10,332 nt of DNA from Dehalococcoidales bacterium (GCA_030640255.1 DAOWJS010000092.1:1-10332); one strand, 5' to 3'. Positions 1 to 5,294 are shown, counted from the stretch's first letter. Numbers and translations: made by a program. Notes: a model not told the origin generated them from the sequence alone.

Positions 1-232
1 AGGAGTCAAAGACAGACAAAGCCACTTCAAAACCAATCCCTCCCCCTCTCCTTAAAGGAGTAAGTGCTAAAGGAGAGTCAAAGAGAGGCGAAGCCTCTCT
101 TATATAAATTTCCCCTTCCCCTTGATAAGGGGAAGGGGATAAAGTCCTTGCCTGCTTTGGCAAGGATAAAGGGGATAGGGTTACCTAATAAAAACCTAAG
201 GGGAGAGGTAGATAAAGAATCTCTTGACTGCC
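1..232. repeat. Modular hairpin repeat, copy 1
   Basis: This non-coding stretch is a string of palindromes. They are CTCCTT/AAGGAG at 48-60; a 9-bp stem AAGAGAGGC/GCCTCTCTT with a GAA loop at 81-101; a perfect 12-bp stem CCCCTTCCCCTT/AAGGGGAAGGGG with a GAT loop at 112-138; and CCTTGCC/GGCAAGG with a 6-nt loop at 146-165. Positions 69-138 match 3821-3890 on the opposite strand over 70 bp, apart from the 3-nt loop. Positions about 20-60 resemble 8779-8820. The overall form is that of a non-autonomous intergenic repeat (REP or MITE-like). No transposase is present. Exact ends are uncertain; similarity to copy 2 runs to about 222. Confidence 0.8.
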
Positions 233-252
233 TAGCTGCCAGTAGGTAGACT
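224..252 (+). promoter_or_regulatory. Putative sigma-70 type promoter for coaE
   Basis: TTGACT at 224-229 and TAGACT at 247-252 are separated by 17 bp. The predicted start of transcription, about 259, leaves only a short leader before the ATG at 271. The same -10 hexamer, TAGACT, is seen in the promoter proposed for cobO. The call rests on pattern only. Confidence 0.45.
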
Positions 253-270
253 TGGGTAAGAGGATGGATA

Positions 271-858
271 ATGAAAATTATTGGTCTTACCGGGGGTATA
301 GGTAGCGGCAAGAGCACGGTATCCCGGTTTCTGGCTGAATTGGGAGCGGTCATTCTGGAGGCGGATAAGGTAGGGCATGAAGCCTTCAAGCCCGATACCG
401 AGCCGTGGCGAGAGGTAGTGGCTGCCTTCGGCAGGAAAATTCTTACCCCCACCGGCGAGATTAACCGTGAAAAACTGGGGGAGATAGTATTTAGCAATCC
501 TAAGCTATTGTCACGACTTAATCAGATAATGCACCCCCGGATGTATGATATGGTAAAGTCTCAGCTGGAGGAGTATCGGCGGCAGGGAGTGGGGGTGGTG
601 GTGCTGGAAGCGGCTCTACTGCTGGAAGCTAACTGGACGTCACTGGCAGACGAGGTCTGGGTTACGGTAGCCGCTGAGTCCACGGTCTTGAGACGACTCA
701 AGGAAAAGTCCGGGCTGTCTGAGCCGCAGTCTCTGGCTCGCATCCGCTCCCAGATGTCAAATGAGGAACGGATAAAGCAGGCTGATGTGGTAATCAACAC
801 CGATTGCCGCCTTGATGAGTTGAAGGTGAAGGTAAAGGAGCTATGGCGGAGGGGTTAA
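271..858 (+). CDS. coaE: Dephospho-CoA kinase
   Basis: CoaE phosphorylates the 3'-hydroxyl of the ribose of dephospho-CoA with ATP, the final cytosolic step of coenzyme A synthesis. The 195-residue length is normal for the family. The Walker A loop GGIGSGKST lies at residues 8-16 and an acidic EADKVGH segment (residues 30-36) matches the family's D-A-D-x-x-x-H region. The lid and C-terminal pattern (RRLKEKSG, then RIRSQMSNEERIKQADVVINTD split across residues about 141-178) is also typical. The ATG at 271 directly precedes the conserved first beta strand and follows an AGAGG-like ribosome site at 259-263. The gene stands alone between a repeat and a convergent toxin-antitoxin pair, and probably has its own promoter. 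Confidence 0.95.
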   Translation: MKIIGLTGGIGSGKSTVSRFLAELGAVILEADKVGHEAFKPDTEPWREVVAAFGRKILTPTGEINREKLGEIVFSNPKLLSRLNQIMHPRMYDMVKSQLEEYRRQGVGVVVLEAALLLEANWTSLADEVWVTVAAESTVLRRLKEKSGLSEPQSLARIRSQMSNEERIKQADVVINTDCRLDELKVKVKELWRRG

Positions 859-909
859 GCAATCATATCTGGACTATTGAAGAAGTAGTTTCTCTTTGTT
901 AAGTTGTGA

Positions 910-1203
910 CTATGGGTGAGAAGTAATTGCGAAAATCGTGATTATACCCCTAGAATGACCGTAATACCAAAAGACTCTGTAGGCTGCTGGTGTATTCTGC
1001 TCTGCATATGCCTCAAAAACCTTCTCCCCATTTGGACCTTTCAAACTCAAATATTCGTGAGTTTGAAGGCTATTGTGCCGAGGATCCGTTGCCAAGAATC
1101 TAATGGTCTTCTTGACGGCTTTGTAGCGTGTCTTTTGGGATGCGTTACCCTTAAGTAGGCGATAAGTCTCTTTTGCTTCATCAGTCCATTCTAACCCAAA
1201 CAA
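910..1203 (-). CDS. RelE/ParE-superfamily toxin
   Basis: This 97-residue basic protein resembles type II toxins of the RelE/ParE fold. It has an N-terminal helical part beginning with LEWTDEAKETYRLL, a middle Lys/Arg-rich helix, and C-terminal beta strands with the pattern AYRVFWYY (residues 74-81) and ITIFAITSHP (88-97). Family members either cut ribosome-bound mRNA or inhibit gyrase, and the sequence does not tell which. It starts with TTG at 1203, preceded by AAGG near the antitoxin stop. It lies 11 nt downstream of the antitoxin gene on the same strand, the usual antitoxin-first order. It probably has no promoter of its own and depends on the antitoxin promoter. The fold assignment rests on pattern and context. 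Confidence 0.75.
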   Translation of the reverse strand: MFGLEWTDEAKETYRLLKGNASQKTRYKAVKKTIRFLATDPRHNSLQTHEYLSLKGPNGEKVFEAYAEQNTPAAYRVFWYYGHSRGIITIFAITSHP

Positions 1204-1214
1204 AACTTTTAACC

Positions 1215-1496
1215 TTACAGAGCATCAAGACCAACTTTTGACACTTTGCCTTGTGCAGCATCGGAAAGACCCCGGCGGACTGATGCAAGGGCATCCGGGT
1301 TATTGAATAGCCATACTTCTGAAGCCGGGATGGTTACCTGTGGGTCTAGTACAATTTGCCCCATGCTGTTGCTATATATATGATATGTGATACCTTCCTG
1401 CACTGCAATCTTGGGCAGAACCACTCGCTTTTTAGCATCTGGCTTCACGCCATCAGCTACCCTTTTGAACTCTGTATCCTTTATTATAGTCATCAT
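1215..1496 (-). CDS. Antitoxin of the RelE/ParE-type toxin
   Basis: This 93-residue protein is encoded immediately upstream of the toxin. Residues 23-29, KRVVLPK, look like the start of an AbrB/MazE-type swapped-hairpin DNA-binding strand. The C-terminal part (SEVWLFNNPDALASVRRGL, residues 59-77, then AAQGKVSKVG) has the N-P-x-A-L-x-x-V-x-x-G-L pattern common in small antitoxins that wrap around RelE-like toxins. The ATG at 1496 is followed by a second ATG. There is no Shine-Dalgarno sequence, but a near-consensus promoter ends 6 bp before the ATG, so the mRNA may be leaderless. Repeated GTGGGAT sites around the -35 suggest autoregulation. The exact antitoxin family is not certain. Confidence 0.7.
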   Translation of the reverse strand: MMTIIKDTEFKRVADGVKPDAKKRVVLPKIAVQEGITYHIYSNSMGQIVLDPQVTIPASEVWLFNNPDALASVRRGLSDAAQGKVSKVGLDAL

Positions 1497-1502
1497 GGTG
1501 CG

Positions 1503-1531
1503 ATAATAACACAGGTGGGATTATTTGTCAA
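1503..1531 (-). promoter_or_regulatory. Strong promoter of the toxin-antitoxin operon
   Basis: On the minus strand, a perfect -35 TTGACA (1531-1526) and -10 TATTAT (1508-1503) are separated by 17 bp. The six bases CGCACC follow, and then the ATG, so a usual start of transcription would fall on or next to the A of the start codon at 1496. Confidence 0.75.
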
Positions 1532-1546
1532 GTGGGATGACCCCAC
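1515..1546. promoter_or_regulatory. Putative operator: repeated GTGGGAT boxes
   Basis: GTGGGAT occurs at 1515-1521 and 1532-1538, 17 bp apart. The second copy pairs with CCCAC at 1542-1546 to form GTGGGATGACCCCAC. The boxes flank the antitoxin -35 hexamer, where a bound antitoxin-toxin complex would block transcription. The operator role is inferred. Confidence 0.45.
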
Positions 1547-1595
1547 ATTTTACTAATTATTTTCAAATTGATCCACTACCAGCAGGAACTATCAT

Positions 1596-1625
1596 TTGAC
1601 ACCCAGTCGTAGTAATTGGTAGAAT
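1596..1625 (+). promoter_or_regulatory. Promoter of rplU-rpmA-rpmE
   Basis: TTGACA at 1596-1601 and TAGAAT at 1620-1625 are separated by 18 bp. Transcription would begin near 1632, leaving a leader of only about 15 nt that contains just the GGGAGG ribosome site. No room remains for a structured L21-type autoregulatory leader. Confidence 0.65.
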
Positions 1626-1646
1626 AGCTAGTTTGGGAGGTCAGAG

Positions 1647-2030
1647 ATTTACGCTATTATTGAAACCGGTGGCAAGCAATATAAGGTGACGCCGGGTCAG
1701 ACTATTGACGTGGAACGGCTGGAGGTAGCCGAGGGCGATACCGTTGAGCTGGACGGGGTATTACTTATTGCTGACGGTGACAAGGTAACCGTAGGCACCC
1801 CCACTGTTGACGGAGCCAAGGTAATTGCCACCTCACAGGGAGAGGGCAAGGGCAAGAAGATTATTGTCTTTAAGTATAAGCCAAAGGTGCGTTACCGCAA
1901 GAAGACAGGACACCGTCAACTCTACACCAGGTTAGCTATAGATAAGATAGTTGAGCCAAAAGCCAGTCAAGGCGAGCCGACCAAGAAGGTTCGCCGACGC
2001 AAAAAAGAGGTGACTGAAAGTGGCGCATAA
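1647..2030 (+). CDS. rplU: 50S ribosomal protein L21, apparent ATT start
   Basis: L21 binds 23S rRNA in the large ribosomal subunit. The signature near residues 84-106 ([16 protein letters not shown], then LYTRLAI) and the N-terminal [13 protein letters not shown] are characteristic. The reading frame is open from TAG at 1629, and no ATG, GTG or TTG occurs before GTG at 1686. A start at 1686 would remove the conserved first 13 residues. ATT at 1647 sits 6 nt after a strong GGGAGG site (1635-1640) and gives the expected N-terminus M-YAIIETGG, so I place the start there. The protein would be 127 residues, longer than the usual roughly 103 because of a basic C-terminal tail ([11 protein letters not shown]). 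It overlaps rpmA by 11 nt, which suggests translational coupling. A base error turning ATG into ATT cannot be excluded. Confidence 0.9.
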   Translation: MYAIIETGGKQYKVTPGQTIDVERLEVAEGDTVELDGVLLIADGDKVTVGTPTVDGAKVIATSQGEGKGKKIIVFKYKPKVRYRKKTGHRQLYTRLAIDKIVEPKASQGEPTKKVRRRKKEVTESGA

Positions 2031-2274
2031 AAAGGGAGGCGGCTCCACCCGCTACGGTCGGGATAGTCAGTCCAAGCGGCTGGGAGTGAAGAGATTTGCT
2101 GGACAGCAGGTTAATGCTGGGACGATATTGGTTCGTCAACGGGGTACGCGCATTAAACCGGGCAACAATGTAGGTGTCGGTAAGGATTACACCCTCTATG
2201 CCCTTATTGATGGCATTGTGAAATTCGAGCCTACCAGCAAGGATAGGAGAAAGGTTAGCGTTCACGCTAGCTAA
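2020..2274 (+). CDS. rpmA: 50S ribosomal protein L27
   Basis: L27 lies near the peptidyl transferase centre, where its flexible N-terminus contacts tRNA. The 84-residue protein begins [16 protein letters not shown] and contains the typical [20 protein letters not shown] segment in pieces across residues about 24-44, then [20 protein letters not shown]. It lacks the cleaved N-terminal extension that Firmicutes L27 carries. Translation starts at GTG inside the end of rplU, with AGAGGT at 2006-2011 as the ribosome site. It is the middle gene of a three-gene ribosomal operon. Confidence 0.97.
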   Translation: MAHKKGGGSTRYGRDSQSKRLGVKRFAGQQVNAGTILVRQRGTRIKPGNNVGVGKDYTLYALIDGIVKFEPTSKDRRKVSVHAS

Positions 2275-2279
2275 ATGGT

Positions 2280-2486
2280 ATGAAGGCTAAGATTCACCCC
2301 CAGTATTATACTGATGCCAAGGTAATTTGTGCCTGTGGCAATACTTTTACCACCGGCTCCACCCAGAAGGTACTAAAGGTTGAGCTATGCAGTAAGTGTC
2401 ACCCATTTTTCACCGGTGAGCAGAGAATAATAGATACCGGAGGGCGGGTAGAGCGGTTTAAACGGCGCTACAAACTGAAGGGTTAA
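2280..2486 (+). CDS. rpmE: 50S ribosomal protein L31, zinc-binding type
   Basis: L31 bridges the subunits in the assembled ribosome. The 68-residue protein starts [10 protein letters not shown] and carries the zinc-type cysteines C17-x-C19 and C37-x-x-C40 (CACGNTF and CSKCHPFF), so it is the C+ form and not a zinc-free paralogue. It starts 5 nt after the rpmA stop with no obvious Shine-Dalgarno sequence, so it is probably translated by coupling. A hairpin terminator follows 19 nt after its stop. Confidence 0.97.
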   Translation: MKAKIHPQYYTDAKVICACGNTFTTGSTQKVLKVELCSKCHPFFTGEQRIIDTGGRVERFKRRYKLKG

Positions 2487-2505
2487 ACCGACATATTGTA
2501 GAGGC

Positions 2506-2535
2506 AGGAGCGGAGTTAGGAAGCCGCTCCTTTTT
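2506..2535 (+). terminator. Intrinsic terminator after rpmE
   Basis: AGGAGCGG at 2506-2513 pairs perfectly with CCGCTCCT at 2524-2531 around a 10-nt loop and is followed by T residues to 2535. It lies 17 bp before the next gene, so it may also act as a leaky terminator that sets the level of the DUF1385 gene. Confidence 0.8.
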
Positions 2536-2552
2536 CATTAGAGGTTTTTATT

Positions 2553-3440
2553 ATGTCAAAGAGATTCTATTATGGGGGTCAGGCGGTTATTGAGGGGGTA
2601 ATGATGCGAGGACAGAAGACTATGGTAACCGTAGTCCGCCGCCCTAGCGGAGAGCTAGCCATGGACACCCAGCCCCTGGCGCCTATCTATACTGGCTGGA
2701 TAAGGAATGCTCCATTAATACGAGGTATCACTGTCCTAATTGAGACCCTGGTTTTAGGTATTAAGACCTTACTTTTTTCGGCTAGAGTGTCCCTGGAGGA
2801 AGAAGAGGAGGAGGTTTCTAGGGGGTCAGTTTGGCTTATGGTTACTATTTCGCTAGCTTTAGCAGTTGTCCTGTTCTTCATCGCCCCCCTCTTCCTCACC
2901 AGGTTGCTCAATATAAATTCGCCTCTGGTGTTTAACCTGGTAGAGGGCTTTATCCGGGTGGCTATTTTCATCCTTTTCCTCAAGTTAATAACCCTAATGC
3001 CTGACATCAAGCAAACATTCGCTTATCATGGTGCTGAGCACAAGGCGGTAAATGCCTATGAAGATGGCGCTCCACTGGAAGTTGAGGCGGTCAGAAAATA
3101 TAATACGGCTCACCGGCGTTGTGGCACCAGCTTTATGTTTGCCGTTTTGATTATCGCTATCATAGTCTTTGCCCTTATTGGTCTACCATCACTATGGTTG
3201 ATGGTGTTGTCGCGAATTATCCTCATCCCGGTTATTGCCGCCATTAGCTATGAAGTTACCTATTTTGGCGCTAGCCATACTAAAAATAGTTTGGTCAGGG
3301 CTATTCTCGCCCCTGGAATGTGGCTACAATCACTGACTACCCGAGAACCCGACGATAGTCAGCTAGAGGTTGCCCTGGCGGCATTGAGCAAGGTAGTGGA
3401 GGTTGACCAAAATGAGGAGGCGGTTCAGGCGTCCTCTTGA
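2553..3440 (+). CDS. DUF1385 membrane protein (YqhQ-like)
   Basis: This 295-residue protein matches the DUF1385 family, which includes Bacillus YqhQ; its molecular function is unknown to me. Conserved motifs are GGQAVIEGVMMRG (8-20), YHGAEHKA (158-165), HRRCGTSF (187-194) and LTTREPDDSQLEVA (261-274). Hydrophobic segments near residues 54-76, 93-116, 126-149 and 193-235 indicate an integral membrane protein with about four to six spans. An acidic run of six Glu at 82-87 lies between the first two spans. GAGG at 2541-2544 precedes the ATG. In related genomes this family often sits beside rpmE and prfA/prmC; here rpmE is upstream, but hisI on the other strand replaces prmC/prfA. Its last 16 bases overlap the end of hisI. 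Confidence 0.9.
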   Translation: MSKRFYYGGQAVIEGVMMRGQKTMVTVVRRPSGELAMDTQPLAPIYTGWIRNAPLIRGITVLIETLVLGIKTLLFSARVSLEEEEEEVSRGSVWLMVTISLALAVVLFFIAPLFLTRLLNINSPLVFNLVEGFIRVAIFILFLKLITLMPDIKQTFAYHGAEHKAVNAYEDGAPLEVEAVRKYNTAHRRCGTSFMFAVLIIAIIVFALIGLPSLWLMVLSRIILIPVIAAISYEVTYFGASHTKNSLVRAILAPGMWLQSLTTREPDDSQLEVALAALSKVVEVDQNEEAVQASS

Positions 3441-3811
3441 TGGCTGGTCTCTATGTCTTGCTGGGTCAGCTTCTGGAAGAAGCAGGTCTTATTGCCGGTG
3501 TGACATACTGGACCCATCGGCTTGCCTGTAACCAGAATGGTATCGCTATCACAATCCTTCCACACCGAGCGCACCTTGATGCGGTTGCCTGAGGTGGCTC
3601 CCTTGTGCCATAGCTCCTGCCGGCTACGACTGTAAAACCAGACTTCACCACTGGATAAAGTTCGGCGCAGTGCTTCCTCATTCATATAGGCCAGCATCAG
3701 CACCTCACCGGTATCGGCGTCCTGAGCTATAGCCGGGATAAGCCCTTTTTCATTAAACTTTAGATTGCTTATCAACCTCTCCCCCTTTAAGCTGTTATAT
3801 GGTAACCCCAT
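3425..3811 (-). CDS. hisI: Phosphoribosyl-AMP cyclohydrolase
   Basis: HisI opens the purine ring of phosphoribosyl-AMP, the third step of histidine synthesis, in the cytosol. Metal-site motifs are intact: WKDCDSDT (84-91, with D86, C87, D88 and D90) and GPVCHTGNKTCFF (100-112, with C103 and C110). GATSGN is at 71-76. It is the cyclohydrolase domain only, with no fused HisE pyrophosphohydrolase. The start is uncertain. The ATG at 3811 gives 128 residues, but the first 16 or so come from repeat DNA and do not look like HisI. Family homology begins around residue 17 (LKFNEKGLIPAIAQD). TTG at 3775, after a GGGGGAGAGG run, is a good alternative that gives 116 residues. Confidence 0.93.
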   Translation of the reverse strand: MGLPYNSLKGERLISNLKFNEKGLIPAIAQDADTGEVLMLAYMNEEALRRTLSSGEVWFYSRSRQELWHKGATSGNRIKVRSVWKDCDSDTILVTGKPMGPVCHTGNKTCFFQKLTQQDIETSHQEDA

Positions 3812-3890
3812 CCCCTTTGTCCCCTTCCCCTTGATAAGGGGAAGGGGAAATTTATATAAGAGAGGCTTCGCCTCTCTTTGACTCTCCTTT
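3773..3890. repeat. Modular hairpin repeat, copy 2 (inverted relative to copy 1)
   Basis: This copy contains the 12-bp stem CCCCTTCCCCTT/AAGGGGAAGGGG at 3821-3847 and the AAGAGAGGC/GCCTCTCTT stem at 3858-3878. It matches copy 1 in reverse orientation. It lacks the CCTTGCC hairpin module of copy 1 and overlaps the 5' end of the hisI reading frame. A run of seven T at 3888-3894 follows on the plus strand. Confidence 0.8.
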
Positions 3891-3894
3891 TTTT

Positions 3895-3985
3895 AATCCC
3901 TCTCCTTCAAAGGAGAGGGGGAATTGATTTGTAAGAGAGGCTTCGCCTCTCTTTGACTCTCCGCTTCGAAGGAGAGGGGAGGATT
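3895..3985. repeat. Modular hairpin repeat, copy 3
   Basis: CCCTCTCCTT/AAGGAGAGGG forms a 10-bp stem at 3898-3919. A second AAGAGAGGC/GCCTCTCTT stem lies at 3933-3953. An imperfect CTCTCC/GGAGAG palindrome lies at 3957-3976. The 30 bases from 3933 are identical to those from 3858, so part of the element is duplicated in tandem with a 75-bp period. Confidence 0.75.
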
Positions 3986-3999
3986 ACTTTTTGTCAAGT

Positions 4000-4482
4000 T
4001 TATAAAATTTGGACAATTCGTTGGGGGAGTTCATCAAGGCTCATCCTGTATTCTTCCCACATATCTTTGGAATTAAACCTCGATTGGAATACAAGCACCT
4101 TTTCGCCTTTCTGACCCACTAATTTCTTCTCTAAGTCTATTGAAGGAATAAACCAAAGAATATCAAATAGTCCTTTCTCCGATTGGTCGAAGGCAACAAA
4201 AATAAAGTAGTAGCCCTCTCTAGGTTTGAAACTCGCTCTTCTAACATGGGTTCTATATGTGCCCTGACTCAACAACTTGGACTGCATCGTCCTGCTCTTT
4301 ACTTGTGCCAAAATGGCTTTGCCACTACCACCTCTTCTGAAGAATATAAGGTCAACGCCTTCATCATCCACAAACGGAGAGGCGAAGTTAATTTGTCCGT
4401 TAGACCCCTGTGCACAAGCCATACCTATAAGGGTCACCGCTATCTTCCCTTTCAGACTGCTGCCCAATTCTCGTTCATTCAT
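4000..4482 (-). CDS. Hypothetical protein with a PD-(D/E)xK nuclease-like core
   Basis: I do not recognise a named family with certainty. The 160-residue protein has the order expected of a restriction-endonuclease-like fold. A segment with D39, D40, E41 and D44 (FVDDEGVDLIFFRR) is followed by a strand with Q60-V-K62 (AILAQVKSR), which together would form a D...QxK active site. Then come a hydrophobic strand (YYFIFVAFD, 91-99) and ILWFIPS (108-114), where this fold often has a tryptophan-rich strand. No signal peptide or membrane segment is seen. It starts 15 nt after the hisA stop, with AAGGGGGT as the ribosome site, and so is probably cotranscribed with hisA. It separates hisA from hisI, together with repeats, which points to insertion. 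DUF4365-like proteins are one possible relationship. There is no methylase partner in the window. Confidence 0.6.
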   Translation of the reverse strand: MNERELGSSLKGKIAVTLIGMACAQGSNGQINFASPFVDDEGVDLIFFRRGGSGKAILAQVKSRTMQSKLLSQGTYRTHVRRASFKPREGYYFIFVAFDQSEKGLFDILWFIPSIDLEKKLVGQKGEKVLVFQSRFNSKDMWEEYRMSLDELPQRIVQIL

Positions 4483-4497
4483 ATTACCCCCTTACAT

Positions 4498-5211
4498 TTA
4501 GCTAATGGTGGCTAGGGCTTGTTTTAGGTTGATGTCCCCGGTGTAAAGTGCCTTGCCTACTATAGCCGCCTCTACGCCGAGTTGCTTCAGCACTTTAAGC
4601 TGACCCAGCGATGAAATACCACCGGCGGCGATGATAGGTAACTTGATGGTATTAACCAGCTCAAAAATAGTGGTAAAATCTGGCTCGGTGAGAGTGCCAT
4701 CACGACTAATATCGGTGTAGATAAAACGCCTTACCCCCAGCCTTACCATAGATTTGGCAAATTTTATCGCCTCCAGCCCTGTCTGCTGCTGCCAGCCATG
4801 TATGGCAATATGTCCCTCCCTGGCATCAACACCAACAATAATACGGTCGCTATAGCTTCGGCAAGCTTCTTCCACCAGCTCGGGGGCTTCCACGGCGGCT
4901 GTGCCCAGGATGATACGCTCAATACCAGCTTTAAGCATCTGCTCTACTGTTTCCAGGCGGCGGATGCCACCACCCAGCTGGGTAGGAATTAATAGGGAAC
5001 TGGCTATCTCTTTAATAATGTCCAGATTATAGAGCCCGCCGCTAGCGGCACCATCTAGGTCAACAATATGCAGTCTGGATGCCCCCAGCGATTGCCACTC
5101 AAGAGCTACCTCTACCGGGTCATCAGAGAATATCGTTTCCTGGTTATAGTCACCCTGATAAAGACGAACACACTTACCATATCTAAGGTCAATGGCAGGA
5201 ATTATCTCTAT
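4498..5211 (-). CDS. hisA: ProFAR isomerase HisA, apparent ATA start
   Basis: HisA carries out the Amadori rearrangement of ProFAR to PRFAR, the fourth step of histidine synthesis, on a TIM barrel. I translated the full reading frame from the TGA at 5253-5251. Codons from 5211 give M-EIIPAIDLRYGKCVRLYQG, which is the usual HisA N-terminus, and the product is 237 residues, a normal length. Catalytic Asp8 (PAIDL) and Asp129 (VDAREG) are present, with phosphate-binding glycines in LGGGI, AAGGIS and the TDISRDG segment. No ATG, GTG or TTG lies between the upstream stop and residue 8. The first ATG, at 4938, is residue 92 and would delete a third of the barrel including Asp8. A GGGAG site (5226-5222) lies 10 nt before the ATA at 5211. 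The start codon itself is inferred; a base error from ATG is the alternative. Confidence 0.9.
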   Translation of the reverse strand: MEIIPAIDLRYGKCVRLYQGDYNQETIFSDDPVEVALEWQSLGASRLHIVDLDGAASGGLYNLDIIKEIASSLLIPTQLGGGIRRLETVEQMLKAGIERIILGTAAVEAPELVEEACRSYSDRIIVGVDAREGHIAIHGWQQQTGLEAIKFAKSMVRLGVRRFIYTDISRDGTLTEPDFTTIFELVNTIKLPIIAAGGISSLGQLKVLKQLGVEAAIVGKALYTGDINLKQALATIS

Positions 5212-5264
5212 TGTAGTCTTACTCCCTTCCCGCTTACGAATTTTCTGGTATCATTAGGTAATCT

Positions 5265-5294
5265 ATCATATCACTATTGTTACGGTGATAACAA
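5265..5294 (-). promoter_or_regulatory. Putative promoter of hisA
   Basis: On the minus strand, TTGTTA (5294-5289) and TATGAT (5270-5265) are separated by 18 bp. Transcription would start near 5258, about 47 nt before the proposed start codon. The -35 lies within an inverted repeat. Confidence 0.5.

Noticed and set aside
78..497. Minus-strand open frame over the repeat and coaE
   Set aside because: It is antisense to a clear coaE and shows no recognisable domain; its 3' portion is repeat palindrome.
859..909. Terminator for coaE
   Set aside because: No stable stem followed by T residues is visible.
916..1158. Plus-strand open frame opposite the toxin gene
   Set aside because: It mirrors the toxin coding sequence and has no ribosome site or family resemblance.
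1686..2030. rplU read from GTG 1686 (114 residues)
   Set aside because: It would remove the conserved [13 protein letters not shown] strand, and GTG 1686 has no ribosome site at proper distance.
2275..2283. Mini-frame ATG GTA TGA overlapping the rpmE start
   Set aside because: Two codons plus a stop with no ribosome site; it is likely chance.
3858..3962. CRISPR-like array
   Set aside because: There are only two repeat units, the spacing is filled by another palindrome, and there are no cas genes.
4183..4515. Plus-strand open frames opposite the nuclease-like gene
   Set aside because: They lack domain features, while the minus-strand frame has a ribosome site and a plausible fold.
4498..4938. 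hisA read from ATG 4938 (146 residues) as a truncated or broken gene
   Set aside because: The frame continues upstream with a complete HisA N-terminus; only the start codon is unusual.
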